Assembly: GCA_031553595.1 (NCBI GenBank)
Contig: JAVBLI010000034.1
Coordinates: 29,333 to 93,332, forward strand
DNA: 64,000 nucleotides
Reading direction: 5' to 3'
Source: RGIG3701 sp031553595
GTDB taxonomy: Bacteria > Planctomycetota > Planctomycetia > Pirellulales > Thermoguttaceae
Below are positions 17,639-26,341 of the stretch, piece by piece (position 1 is the stretch's first letter; each line of letters begins with the position of its first letter). The notes under the pieces were generated by a model. It saw only the letters and a program-made list of their open reading frames with translations, was not told where the DNA came from and searched no databases. The translations under genes and the position numbers were made by a program.

Positions 17639-19021
17639 ATGAATCGCATAGAAATGGGATTGAAAATTTCCCTGATTTTGTTTGTGGTCATCGCAATTGC
17701 GCTGGGCATCACGACCTGGGTTTTCAAAAAACAGTACGACGAGGCGGTTGCCGATAAAAACGCGGCCCAGTCGAAAGCCACGACGGAGTCGGCGAATGCC
17801 AGCCGGGTGACGGAAGACTTGGAATCGCTGAAGCAGATTATCGGTTATTCCGACGAGCCGAAAATGATCGTCGAGCACTTTAAGGAAGACATGAAAACGA
17901 TCGCCCCGGACGCGGAAAACCCGACGTATGTCAGCGTGATCGCCAGTTTGCGGGATAAGTTGAGGACGAAGGAAAACGACCTGAAACTGAAGCAGGACTC
18001 GCTGCTTGCGTTGAACGAAAAGTTTTCGAAGCGCGAGGCGGCGACAAAGGGGAACCTGGAGAAGATGAAGGAGCGGGAGCTTGCCGCCGCGAATCGGCTG
18101 AAAGAGGAGGAGGCGAAACTCCAGGCGACGTTGGCATCCAACGCCGAAAGCCTGAATAAAACGGTGGCCACGACGAAAGACCAGATTAAGCGTCAGAAAG
18201 GTTTGGCCGACGAGGCCCAGGCGCGTGTCGAGACGATTGAGACGGCTTTTGGCGCCCAGGCAAAGCAGCTCCAGACTGCTAGGGATATTGCCGCGGCCAA
18301 AGAAACACCGCCGATGGATAACCCGCAAGGTAAAGTCAGTTTTGTGGAGGCCAACGGAGAATACGGTACGATCGACCTCGGCTCCGCGGCGAATGTCACC
18401 CGTGGGCTTATGTTCAGTGTTTACGAGCCGCGCGACATGAGCAAGCAGGGCCTGAAGGGGAGTGTGGAAGTCATTAATATCGAGAACGCGCGAACGTCGC
18501 AGGTGCGTATCACCTCGACGGATATCAATAATCCGATTATTTCCGGCGACGTGATTTACACGCCGAGCTGGCAGCCGGGATTCCAGACGCGCTACGCGCT
18601 GCTGGGCAAGATGGACGTGAAGGGCAACGGCCAGAACGATGTCGCGACGGTTCGTGCCCTGGTGGCGAAAAACGGTGCGAAGGTGGATGCGTATCAGCGG
18701 GAAGACGGGGCCCAGGAGGGCCGTATTACCGATGCGACGACCATTGCGATCGTTGGTACGCAGCCCGACGACAAGTCGGGAGATGTTGCCCTCAGCACGT
18801 ATACGAACATGAGCGGCGACGTGACCCGTTTCGGCATGAAGCGGCTGCGATTGGGTGAATTCCTGGCGCAGTCGGGTTATGTGCCGACCAAAAATCAGTA
18901 TGAAGGCATCCAGACCACTTCCAAGCGGCCGAGCACGCCGTCGACGGGCAAAGTGTCCAGCGCGTATTCCGATGATGAGCCGAAAACCGGGAAACGCCAG
19001 CCGCCGAATACGGCTTATTAA
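17639..19021 (+). CDS. Membrane-anchored coiled-coil protein of unknown function
   Basis: This 460-residue protein has one N-terminal membrane helix (LKISLILFVVIAIALGITTW) and a long charged coiled coil over residues about 31 to 240, rich in Lys, Glu and Ala. A compact part from about 250 to 375 follows (GKVSFVEANGEYGTIDLGSA; GLMFSVYEP; SGDVIYTPSW), with repeated beta-like segments. The tail is Ser/Thr/Pro-rich. The beta part resembles small barrel-like domains that follow coiled coils in planctomycete envelope proteins, but I do not recognise a named family. The start has a clear AAGGAG site and a near-consensus promoter. It is probably monocistronic, since a degenerate repeat and a new promoter precede uvrB. 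Confidence 0.75.
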   Translation: MNRIEMGLKISLILFVVIAIALGITTWVFKKQYDEAVADKNAAQSKATTESANASRVTEDLESLKQIIGYSDEPKMIVEHFKEDMKTIAPDAENPTYVSVIASLRDKLRTKENDLKLKQDSLLALNEKFSKREAATKGNLEKMKERELAAANRLKEEEAKLQATLASNAESLNKTVATTKDQIKRQKGLADEAQARVETIETAFGAQAKQLQTARDIAAAKETPPMDNPQGKVSFVEANGEYGTIDLGSAANVTRGLMFSVYEPRDMSKQGLKGSVEVINIENARTSQVRITSTDINNPIISGDVIYTPSWQPGFQTRYALLGKMDVKGNGQNDVATVRALVAKNGAKVDAYQREDGAQEGRITDATTIAIVGTQPDDKSGDVALSTYTNMSGDVTRFGMKRLRLGEFLAQSGYVPTKNQYEGIQTTSKRPSTPSTGKVSSAYSDDEPKTGKRQPPNTAY

Positions 19022-19040
19022 ATCAATTTCATAAAAAATA

Positions 19041-19127
19041 CGGCCCGAAGTGCGAGCGAAAGACGTAATACCGGAAGACGAGTTTTTTTCGGTAACCCAT
19101 CTGCCGCTTCCATTCCGGGCTGTTTTT
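19041..19127. repeat. Degenerate copy (R10) of the 120-bp palindrome, possible terminator
   Basis: CGGCCCGAAGTGCGAGCGAA at the left and CATTCCGGGCTG at the right are partly complementary, with a central ACCGGAAGACGAG and a T run. Spacing and the order of submotifs follow the full-length copies, but the CAGCAG end is lost. It lies 20 bases after the stop of the preceding gene. Confidence 0.45.
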
Positions 19128-19155
19128 GTGCGCCGCGCCGCCGGTGGAACGGGGC

Positions 19156-19184
19156 TTAACAGAATGACTGCCGAGTGGTATAAT
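19156..19184 (+). promoter_or_regulatory. Promoter of uvrB
   Basis: TTAACA (19156-19161) and TATAAT (19179-19184) are separated by 17 bases, about 65 bases before the uvrB start. No LexA-like box was recognised. Confidence 0.7.
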
Positions 19185-19249
19185 ACGGGGTGGTGATCTT
19201 TTCAGAATGGTACGTAGGGTCGCGGCGAAGGAAATTTAAAAGAACGAAA

Positions 19250-21355
19250 ATGCAAAAGAAATTTGAATTGGTGAGTCCGTTTCTGCCCGCGGGGGATCAG
19301 CCGCAGGCGATCGAAAAGCTGTTGCGCGGCATGGCGGCGGGCGAAAAGGCCCAGACGCTCATGGGCGTCACCGGCTCCGGGAAGACATTCACCATGGCGA
19401 ACATCATCCAGGAATTGCAGAGGCCCACGCTCGTGATGTCCCACAACAAAACCCTCGCGGCCCAGCTTTACTCCGAGTTCAAGCAGTTCTTTCCGCATAA
19501 CGCCGTGACGTATTTCGTGAGCTATTACGATTATTACCAGCCGGAAGCGTATATTCCCCAGCGCGACATTTACATCGAGAAAGACGCGGCCGTGAATCAG
19601 GAAATCGACCGGCTGCGCCTGGCCACCACCAGCGCTCTGGTCAGCCGGCGGGACGTGATCGTCGTGGCGAGCGTTTCGTCGATTTACGGCCTGGGTTCTC
19701 CGGAAGATTATAAAAACATGATGATCCCGCTGGAAGTCGGGCAGATGATGGATCGCGACTTGCTTTTGGCGAAACTTGTGGAAGTACAGTATGAGCGGAA
19801 TGACGTGGTGCTGGAAAGCGGAAAGTTCCGGGCCCGCGGCGACTGCGTGGAAATTTTCCCCACGTACGAGGAATTTGCGTTTCGGATCGAGTTCTGGGGA
19901 GATGAAATCGAGCAGCTTTCGTATATCAACCCGGTGTCGGGCGAGGTGATCGAGCGTCGCGGAGATATCATGGTGTACCCGGCGAAGCATTTCGTGCTGC
20001 CGGAGGAGCGGATTCATGATGCGCTGGTGAAAATCCGCCGTGAGCTGACCATGCAGCTTGAGGCGTTTAAGAATGAGGGGAAGCTCCTGGAGGCGCAGCG
20101 GCTCTCGGCCCGCACGCGCTATGATATCGAGATGCTCCAGCAGGTGGGGTACTGCCCGGGGGTGGAAAATTACAGCCAGCCGCTTTCGAATCGCGCGCCA
20201 GGGGAGCCGCCGGACACGCTGTTCAGCTTTTTCCCGGAGGATTACCTGCTTTTTGTGGACGAGTCGCATGTGACCGTGCCGCAGATTCGCGGGATGCAGA
20301 CGGCCGACCGGAACCGAAAGCAGACGCTGGTGGATCACGGATTCCGGCTGCCCAGTGCGCTGGATAATCGGCCGCTGCGTTTTCATGAGTGGGAATCGCG
20401 GGTGAATCAGGCGATTTATGTTTCGGCCACACCCGGGCCGTATGAGCTGGAGAAGTCGCACTCTCTGGTGGTGGAGCAGGTCATTCGGCCCACGGGGCTT
20501 CTGGACCCGGAGATTGAAGTGATTCCCGCCACGGAGTGTAAGGCCGGGAAGTCGGCGGTGAGTGAAAAGGCGTCGCCGGGGCAGGTGCCGCACCTGCTGG
20601 CGGAAGTCAAGAAGCGGGCGAAAGCCGGCGAGCGGGTGCTGGCCACCACGCTGACGAAACGCATGGCGGAAGACCTCTCGGCTTATTTCACGAAACAGGG
20701 CGTGCGGTGTAAATGGCTGCACAGCGAGCTGGACGCCTTCGAGCGAGTGGAGCTGCTGCGCGAGTTGCGGGAGGGGACGTTTGACGTGCTGGTGGGGGTG
20801 AACCTGCTGCGCGAAGGGCTCGACTTGCCGGAAGTTTCGCTGGTGGCGATTCTGGACGCGGATAAGGAGGGCTTCCTGCGGAGTGAAACGTCGCTGATGC
20901 AGACCATCGGGCGGTCGGCGCGAAACGTGAATGCGAAAGTGCTGCTGTACGCGGATAAAATGACGCAGGCCATGCAGAACTCCATCACGGAAACGTACCG
21001 GCGCCGCGAGTTGCAGAAGGCGTATAATAAGGAGCACGGCATCACGCCGCGGACGATTAAGAAGAATATTCATCGCGGAATTGAGGCGGAGGCGGACGCG
21101 CACCTGCGGGCGAATGAAATGGTCGGGCGTTCGGACATGGCCACGATCATCACGGAAGAGTACCTCGCGGAGCTGGAGGCCGAAATGATGGAGGCGGCCC
21201 AAAATCTGGAATTCGAGCGTGCTGCGGCCATTCGTGACCGCATTAACCAGATGCGTGAGCAGGTGGGAAAACGTGTGGACGAGGTGAAAATCGAAAAACC
21301 GAAACGCGGAAAACGCGGTGGAGGCGGAAAGCCGAAGACCGTGCCGATGGTTTAG
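19250..21355 (+). CDS. uvrB: Excinuclease ABC subunit B
   Basis: UvrB is the damage-verifying helicase-like subunit of nucleotide excision repair. ATG 19250 (MQKKFELVSPFLPAGDQPQA) gives 701 residues, a normal length; upstream in-frame codons precede the conserved start. The P-loop is GVTGSGKTF (39-47). The beta-hairpin with YYDYYQPEAYIPQRDIYIEK follows, and the helicase motifs (LLFVDESHVTVPQ, TIGRSARN) are intact. The C-terminal UVR motif (NLEFERAAAIRDRI) contacts UvrC. The last 20 residues are Lys/Gly-rich. Confidence 0.97.
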   Translation: MQKKFELVSPFLPAGDQPQAIEKLLRGMAAGEKAQTLMGVTGSGKTFTMANIIQELQRPTLVMSHNKTLAAQLYSEFKQFFPHNAVTYFVSYYDYYQPEAYIPQRDIYIEKDAAVNQEIDRLRLATTSALVSRRDVIVVASVSSIYGLGSPEDYKNMMIPLEVGQMMDRDLLLAKLVEVQYERNDVVLESGKFRARGDCVEIFPTYEEFAFRIEFWGDEIEQLSYINPVSGEVIERRGDIMVYPAKHFVLPEERIHDALVKIRRELTMQLEAFKNEGKLLEAQRLSARTRYDIEMLQQVGYCPGVENYSQPLSNRAPGEPPDTLFSFFPEDYLLFVDESHVTVPQIRGMQTADRNRKQTLVDHGFRLPSALDNRPLRFHEWESRVNQAIYVSATPGPYELEKSHSLVVEQVIRPTGLLDPEIEVIPATECKAGKSAVSEKASPGQVPHLLAEVKKRAKAGERVLATTLTKRMAEDLSAYFTKQGVRCKWLHSELDAFERVELLRELREGTFDVLVGVNLLREGLDLPEVSLVAILDADKEGFLRSETSLMQTIGRSARNVNAKVLLYADKMTQAMQNSITETYRRRELQKAYNKEHGITPRTIKKNIHRGIEAEADAHLRANEMVGRSDMATIITEEYLAELEAEMMEAAQNLEFERAAAIRDRINQMREQVGKRVDEVKIEKPKRGKRGGGGKPKTVPMV

Positions 21356-21379
21356 AGCATTTTCGAAATTCAATTGGAC

Positions 21380-21505
21380 ACAAGAACAGCAGCCGGGAGC
21401 GTAGCGTTAGCGGAGAGACCGGATCGAAGGGGGAAACAATCCGGAAATTCTATCCGGTCTCTGCGCGTCACTGCGTTCCGCTCCGCTCCCGGCTACTGTT
21501 CTTGT
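21380..21505. repeat. 120-bp intergenic palindromic repeat, copy R3
   Basis: ACAAGAACAGCAGCCGGGAG opens the element, and its close inverse with one mismatch (CTCCCGGCTACTGTTCTTGT) closes it. Inner arms are GAGACCGGATCGAA and TTCTATCCGGTCTC. It starts 24 bases after the uvrB stop. Its translation gives a false N-terminal extension to the next gene. Confidence 0.9.
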
Positions 21506-21568
21506 CCAGCGAAATGGCGAAAACGTGCTGGCGTGGAATTAGGAATTAGAAATGAGGGGAGAGTGAGG

Positions 21569-22525
21569 ATGTTTAAGGAGTGGTGGTGTGTGATCATGGC
21601 GGCGGCGTGCATGTGTGTGAGTGCGGCATGCGCGGCGGGGGTGGAGCCGTATGATGAGGATTGGCGGGATGCGGCGCGGGAGCGTACGGTGCCGGTGCGG
21701 GTGTTCTTGCCGGAAGAGGGCAGGCAGCCGTGTCCGGTGATGCTGCTTTCGCATGGACTGGGCGGCAGTCGGGCGGGATTTCAGTATCTCGGTGCGGCGT
21801 GGTCGGCGGCAGGGTACGCGGTGGTGGTCATGCAGCATCCGGGCAGTGACGGCTCCCTGCTGGAGGACCTGCCGAAAGACGGTACTACGGCGGCGAAACG
21901 CGCGCATCTGGAGGCGGGTGTGAACGCGAAGACGGCCACGGACCGTTACCGTGACGTGCGTTTCGTGCTGGATGAGCTGCAGCGCAGGAATGCGGAGGAC
22001 GCGCGGCTGAAAGGCCGGCTGGACCTTGAGCGGGTGGGAATCGCCGGGCACTCTTTCGGTGCGTTCACCACACTGGCGGCGCTGGGTCGCTTCCCATATC
22101 AGGCGGATCCGCGGCTGAAAGTCGGAATCGCCATGAGTTCGCAGGCGGCGCCGAACATGGCTGCGCAGCGGCTGTTTCAGAATGTGAAAACGCCCATCCT
22201 GCACATGACCGGCACGAAAGACGTGAGCCTGATTCGTGCCGAAACGAAAGTGGAAGACCGCCGAAAAGCTTTTGATAACATTCATGGCGTGGATCAGTTT
22301 CTGGTGACTTTTAAGGACGGCGACCACATGCTTTTTTCCGGGCACCCGCGGGCGAAAGGGCTCTCGGAGCTGGAGAAAAAGTATCAGCCGCTGATTCAGG
22401 AGGTTTCGTTGCGGTTTCTGGACGCGTATTTAAAAGGAGGCGCCGGCGCGAAGGCCGAGATGCGGAAATCGGGCGGGTTGCTGAAGGATGCCGCGGTGTT
22501 TGAAATGCGGCTTGTGACGGAATGA
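21569..22525 (+). CDS. Exported alpha/beta-hydrolase
   Basis: This 318-residue protein carries a signal peptide (residues 1 to about 23, ending SAACAAG). The fold shows the oxyanion segment LLSHGLGGSRAGF, nucleophile S162 in AGHSFGAF, acid D218 in GTKDVS and catalytic H253 in DGDHMLF. It resembles the dienelactone hydrolase and platelet-activating-factor acetylhydrolase-like groups; the substrate is unknown. ATG 21569 is used because GAGTGAGG precedes it. Its stop overlaps the start of the CcsA-like gene (ATGA), so the two are probably translationally coupled. Confidence 0.85.
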   Translation: MFKEWWCVIMAAACMCVSAACAAGVEPYDEDWRDAARERTVPVRVFLPEEGRQPCPVMLLSHGLGGSRAGFQYLGAAWSAAGYAVVVMQHPGSDGSLLEDLPKDGTTAAKRAHLEAGVNAKTATDRYRDVRFVLDELQRRNAEDARLKGRLDLERVGIAGHSFGAFTTLAALGRFPYQADPRLKVGIAMSSQAAPNMAAQRLFQNVKTPILHMTGTKDVSLIRAETKVEDRRKAFDNIHGVDQFLVTFKDGDHMLFSGHPRAKGLSELEKKYQPLIQEVSLRFLDAYLKGGAGAKAEMRKSGGLLKDAAVFEMRLVTE

Positions 22526-25449
22526 GTTTTTTAAATATAAAATCTGATATGAAACATAAAATATATTCCCGCCTTTCGTTTTTATTCGTGGCGTTTCTGC
22601 TGACGCAGGGCGTGTGCTTTCCCGTGGAGGGTGCGGAGAAGCCGCGGGCGAAATTTGACTTGACGGCATGGAAGGAGCTGCCCGTGATGTACGCGGGGCG
22701 GGTGATGCCGTTGGATGCGTTTGCGCGGATGCAGTTGCGCCCGAAGGGGTTAAAGTTTTCGCTGGACGGAGTGGAGACGGATAAGACGTTCACGGCGGAA
22801 CAGTTGCGGATGCTGGAGGAGCGGACGGGGATGTCGGCCACGGTGAAGCGGCGTTATGAGCCGGCGGAGATGCTGTTTTCGTGGCTGGTGGAGCCAGAGG
22901 TGTGGGAGTATGTGCCGTTTTTGCTGGCGGAGAAGGAGGATCTGCGGGTGCTGATGGGGCTGCCCATCCGGGGGGCGGACGGCGCACGGCTGGGGCATGT
23001 TTCACCGTATGAGCTGCAGAAGTTTTATGCTTCGCGGGAGTATGCGGAATTCGTGGCGGAGGTGGAACGCATGCGGAAAGAGGACCCGGATAAGGAATTC
23101 CCGCCGGAAAAAAAGGTGCTGACGGAGGAGCTTTTGCGGCTTCAGGCGGAGTACGGGAATTTTCAGGAGCTGAGTTATAACCCGCAGCGGCCCGGGGTGG
23201 AGCGGGGGCTGTTCGAGGCGCGTTTCGTGGAGGTGTTGAGGATGTGGCGTCAGCCGGCGCTGTCTCAGGGCGGGGAGAATGCGGCGCTGCCGGGTGTGGA
23301 GCAGGGAATAAACGGGCGGGTGACGGAACTGGTGAACGGCATTTATCAGGAAATCATGAAGGAAAGCCGCGGTGAGCGTGCGTCGCCGGAGGTGCTCACG
23401 GCGCAGTGTAAGCTGCTTGCGGACGCGGCGGCGCAGCTTGCGGAAGGCGTGCGTCGGCGTGCGGATACGCTTTTTGAAAAGGCAGAGAAAACGCCGGGGG
23501 GTGTCAGTGATGCGGTTTTGCGGGGAGAGCAGACGCTGCGCTTCATGACGCAGCAATTTGCGGTGCAGACGCGCGAGCTGCTGTTCACGTTTTATGAGAA
23601 TGGAAACACGCTTTACGTGGTGCCGGCCCTGGACGCGGCGGCGCTTGACGCGCGGCGGAATGATAAAGTGAAGACGCACCCGTGGCTGAGTTTGAACGCC
23701 CTGCTTTACGGTCAGGCGGATGGTGCGCTGGCGGGGATGCCAGAAGTGTATGTGCGGCGTGTGCGGGAGGCGTTTCGGAAGGCCGAACAGGGGTGGCTGG
23801 CGGAGGATGCGGAGGCGTTTCGTGCGGGGATGGAAACGTTCTCGGCGGAGATGCGGAAACTGGCGGCGGAGGTGGAGCCACAGCGTGAAAAGCTGCTTCC
23901 GGAAGAACGCCGGGACGCGGAAGTTCTTGCCGCCACGGCGTATCCGGGCCCGGAAAAATTACAGTTGGAAGTGTATTATTACCGCCTGGGCCCGTTCTGG
24001 AGAGGGTGTCTGCTGCCGTTCATCGGGATGCTGTTTTTCGGCGTGTGCGGGATACTCGGTTTCGTGACGGGGGGGGATGCCGCCGGTGCGCGGACGCTGA
24101 ATAATATTCGCGGCGTGTGTTTCTGGGCGGGATTTTTATTCCTGGCCCTGGGCGTGTTCATGATCGCGTACGGCCTGGCGCTGCGGGCGTGGATCATGGG
24201 CCGGGCGCCGGTGACGAATATGTTCGAAACGGTGGTTTTCGTGGCCCTGACCGCCGGCGTAATGGGCATGTGGTTTACGCTGCGGCCCGCGCTTGACTCG
24301 CTCTTGCACCGCGGGTGGAAAGCGTCTGCGTTTCCATGGACGAAAAGCGCGGCGGGCGTGCGCGTGCTTGCGTGGGGGATGCTCGTGCCGCGGCTGGCGG
24401 TAATGGCGATGATCGTCTGGATTTTCACGCTGCGTGGGTACGGACTGGGGGAGGGGTATAACGCGATTCACCTCGTTCCGCAGGCGGCTATCGGGGCGGC
24501 GGTGCCCGCGCTTTCGGAGCTGGTGATGTGGCTGGCCGGGATCCTTACGCTGACGGTGCTGGCGTGGTGGGTGCCGCGGCTGTGTGTGGCCCCGCTGGCG
24601 GCATGTGTGATCGTGCTGGGGACGTTTTCGAAGGGCGGCCGGAAGGAAACACTGCCGGCGGATAACCGTTCCGCTACGGAAAACACGGCGTCCGGTGCCG
24701 GAATCTCCACGCACATGAAAATCCTGAATCGCTGCTGGTTCGCGTTTTCCACGGCCCTGGCGGTGTGCGTCATTGCGATGATTCCGTTCCTGGCCCCGGA
24801 TAAAATCACGCCTGACCTGCGGAATCTGATGCCCATTCTCCGCGACAATTACTGGCTTTCCGTGCACGTGATGGTGATCGTGGGCAGTTACGGGGCGGGG
24901 ATGCTGGCGTGGGCGTTCGCGAATCTTTCGCTCTTGGTGTATCTTTTCGGGAATTACCGTGTCGTGCATCACGCGGGCGGAAGACGGACGTACAGCCCGC
25001 CGGAAATTTGCCGCACGCTTTCGGACCTCATGTATCGCTCGATTCAGGCGGCCACGCTGATGCTGGTCATCGGCACGATTCTCGGCGGCCTGTGGGCGGA
25101 CGTTTCATGGGGGCGGTTTTGGAGCTGGGACCGAAAGGAGGTGTGGGCGCTGATTACGCTGTTCATTTACCTCGCGATTCTCCACGGGCGGTACGTGCGG
25201 CTGCTGGGCGAGTTCACGCTGGCCGTGGGGTCCGTCATCGGTGCGCTGGCGATTATCATGGCCTGGTACGGCGTGAATTTCGTGCTGGGCAGCTCGCTGC
25301 ACGGATACGGTTCCGGCACCGGCGGCACGTGGTTTTTCGTCGTGGCGGCCCTGGCGAACATCGCGCTGATTCTCGCGGCGGCGCTGCGGTACACGGTATG
25401 CACGCACGAGGAAAAGTTGAGTACTGGAAAATTACCTAATTTTAAATAA
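22522..25449 (+). CDS. CcsA-like cytochrome c biogenesis protein with large N-terminal domain
   Basis: This 975-residue membrane protein probably handles or delivers heme for cytochrome c maturation (system II). After a signal-like segment (LSFLFVAFLLTQGVCFPVEG) comes an exported region of about 450 residues rich in Glu and Arg (KFDLTAWKELPVMYAGRVMP). The C-terminal half has at least ten membrane segments. Heme-handling motifs typical of CcsA are GRAPVTNMFETVVF (about 557) and the WWD signature WGRFWSWDRKEVW (about 864). His residues around NAIHLVPQ and YWLSVHVMV are candidate heme ligands. The start overlaps the previous stop; an alternative ATG lies at 22549. The N-terminal region may be a ResB-like part, which I could not establish. 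Confidence 0.8.
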   Translation: MSFLNIKSDMKHKIYSRLSFLFVAFLLTQGVCFPVEGAEKPRAKFDLTAWKELPVMYAGRVMPLDAFARMQLRPKGLKFSLDGVETDKTFTAEQLRMLEERTGMSATVKRRYEPAEMLFSWLVEPEVWEYVPFLLAEKEDLRVLMGLPIRGADGARLGHVSPYELQKFYASREYAEFVAEVERMRKEDPDKEFPPEKKVLTEELLRLQAEYGNFQELSYNPQRPGVERGLFEARFVEVLRMWRQPALSQGGENAALPGVEQGINGRVTELVNGIYQEIMKESRGERASPEVLTAQCKLLADAAAQLAEGVRRRADTLFEKAEKTPGGVSDAVLRGEQTLRFMTQQFAVQTRELLFTFYENGNTLYVVPALDAAALDARRNDKVKTHPWLSLNALLYGQADGALAGMPEVYVRRVREAFRKAEQGWLAEDAEAFRAGMETFSAEMRKLAAEVEPQREKLLPEERRDAEVLAATAYPGPEKLQLEVYYYRLGPFWRGCLLPFIGMLFFGVCGILGFVTGGDAAGARTLNNIRGVCFWAGFLFLALGVFMIAYGLALRAWIMGRAPVTNMFETVVFVALTAGVMGMWFTLRPALDSLLHRGWKASAFPWTKSAAGVRVLAWGMLVPRLAVMAMIVWIFTLRGYGLGEGYNAIHLVPQAAIGAAVPALSELVMWLAGILTLTVLAWWVPRLCVAPLAACVIVLGTFSKGGRKETLPADNRSATENTASGAGISTHMKILNRCWFAFSTALAVCVIAMIPFLAPDKITPDLRNLMPILRDNYWLSVHVMVIVGSYGAGMLAWAFANLSLLVYLFGNYRVVHHAGGRRTYSPPEICRTLSDLMYRSIQAATLMLVIGTILGGLWADVSWGRFWSWDRKEVWALITLFIYLAILHGRYVRLLGEFTLAVGSVIGALAIIMAWYGVNFVLGSSLHGYGSGTGGTWFFVVAALANIALILAAALRYTVCTHEEKLSTGKLPNFK

Positions 25450-25462
25450 CCGAAAGAAAGCC

Positions 25463-26335
25463 ATGTTGATTTTATTGACCAACGACGACGGAATTTTCGC
25501 TCCCGGCCTGGCGGCCATCAAGCACGAACTGGAAAAACTGGGAGAGGTATATACCGTGGCTCCGGCGGCCGAGCAGAGCGGGGTGAGCCAGGCGATTACG
25601 TTTCGCACGCCGCTGATCGTGAAGGACGTGATGATTCACGGCGGGCGGTGGGGATGGGCCGTGGAGGGGACGCCGGCGGACTGTGTGAAAGTCGGCGTGA
25701 ACGCCATTTGCCCGCGCGAGCCGGACCTGATCGTCAGCGGAATAAACTGGGGCCAGAACGCCGGGACGAACATTCTGTATTCCGGCACGCTGGGGGCGGC
25801 GCTGGAGGGCGGTGTGCGCGGCATCCCCACCGTCGCGCTTTCCGTCGAGGACGATCACATGCCGAATTTTGAGCGGGCCGCGGCGATCGCCCGTTCCCTA
25901 ATCGTGCAGCTGATGGCCATGGATGAAACGGTGACGGAACGTACAGGCCACCTGTATAACATTAACATGGCGCGGGAATCGCTGGAGGAGGAGAATCCGG
26001 AAATCATCGTCGCGCCGATGGATGTCACGCCATATGGGGACACGCTCCAGCGGCGAGTGGACACGTTCGGCCGCGTTTATTACTGGCATTACCCTAACCC
26101 CCGGCGGCAGCGGCCCGAGCACATGACGGACATGAACGCGCTGGGCATGAACCGGATCGTGATTACGCCCATTCAGGTGGACCTGACGCATTACGGCCAG
26201 TTGGCGCGGATGGCCGATTGGCGGCTGGAGGCGGAGCCACTTTCGGTGACGCTCGAGAACGCGAAAGCTGAGGCGCCGCCGCTGAAAATCAGCATGAAAA
26301 CGCAAAAGGAAAGCATGCCCGGCAATGAAAATTAG
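25463..26335 (+). CDS. surE: 5'/3'-nucleotidase SurE
   Basis: SurE is a metal-dependent phosphatase of nucleoside monophosphates linked to stationary-phase survival. The product has 290 residues. The metal site LLTNDDGIFAPGL starts at residue 4, and SGINWGQNAGTNILYSGTLG holds the other conserved ligand. An extra C-terminal segment after about 255 is Lys/Glu-rich and atypical. It follows the CcsA-like gene by 13 bases and precedes the CAP gene by 6, suggesting one transcript. Confidence 0.95.
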   Translation: MLILLTNDDGIFAPGLAAIKHELEKLGEVYTVAPAAEQSGVSQAITFRTPLIVKDVMIHGGRWGWAVEGTPADCVKVGVNAICPREPDLIVSGINWGQNAGTNILYSGTLGAALEGGVRGIPTVALSVEDDHMPNFERAAAIARSLIVQLMAMDETVTERTGHLYNINMARESLEEENPEIIVAPMDVTPYGDTLQRRVDTFGRVYYWHYPNPRRQRPEHMTDMNALGMNRIVITPIQVDLTHYGQLARMADWRLEAEPLSVTLENAKAEAPPLKISMKTQKESMPGNEN

Positions 26336-26341
26336 GAGTGC

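Noticed and set aside
19202..21373. 723-codon minus-strand frame opposite uvrB
   Set aside because: It is antisense to an intact uvrB with shadow-like composition. Similar shadows over atpD (9488-10855), pckA (44953-46602) and the autotransporter (42382-44889) were rejected for the same reason.
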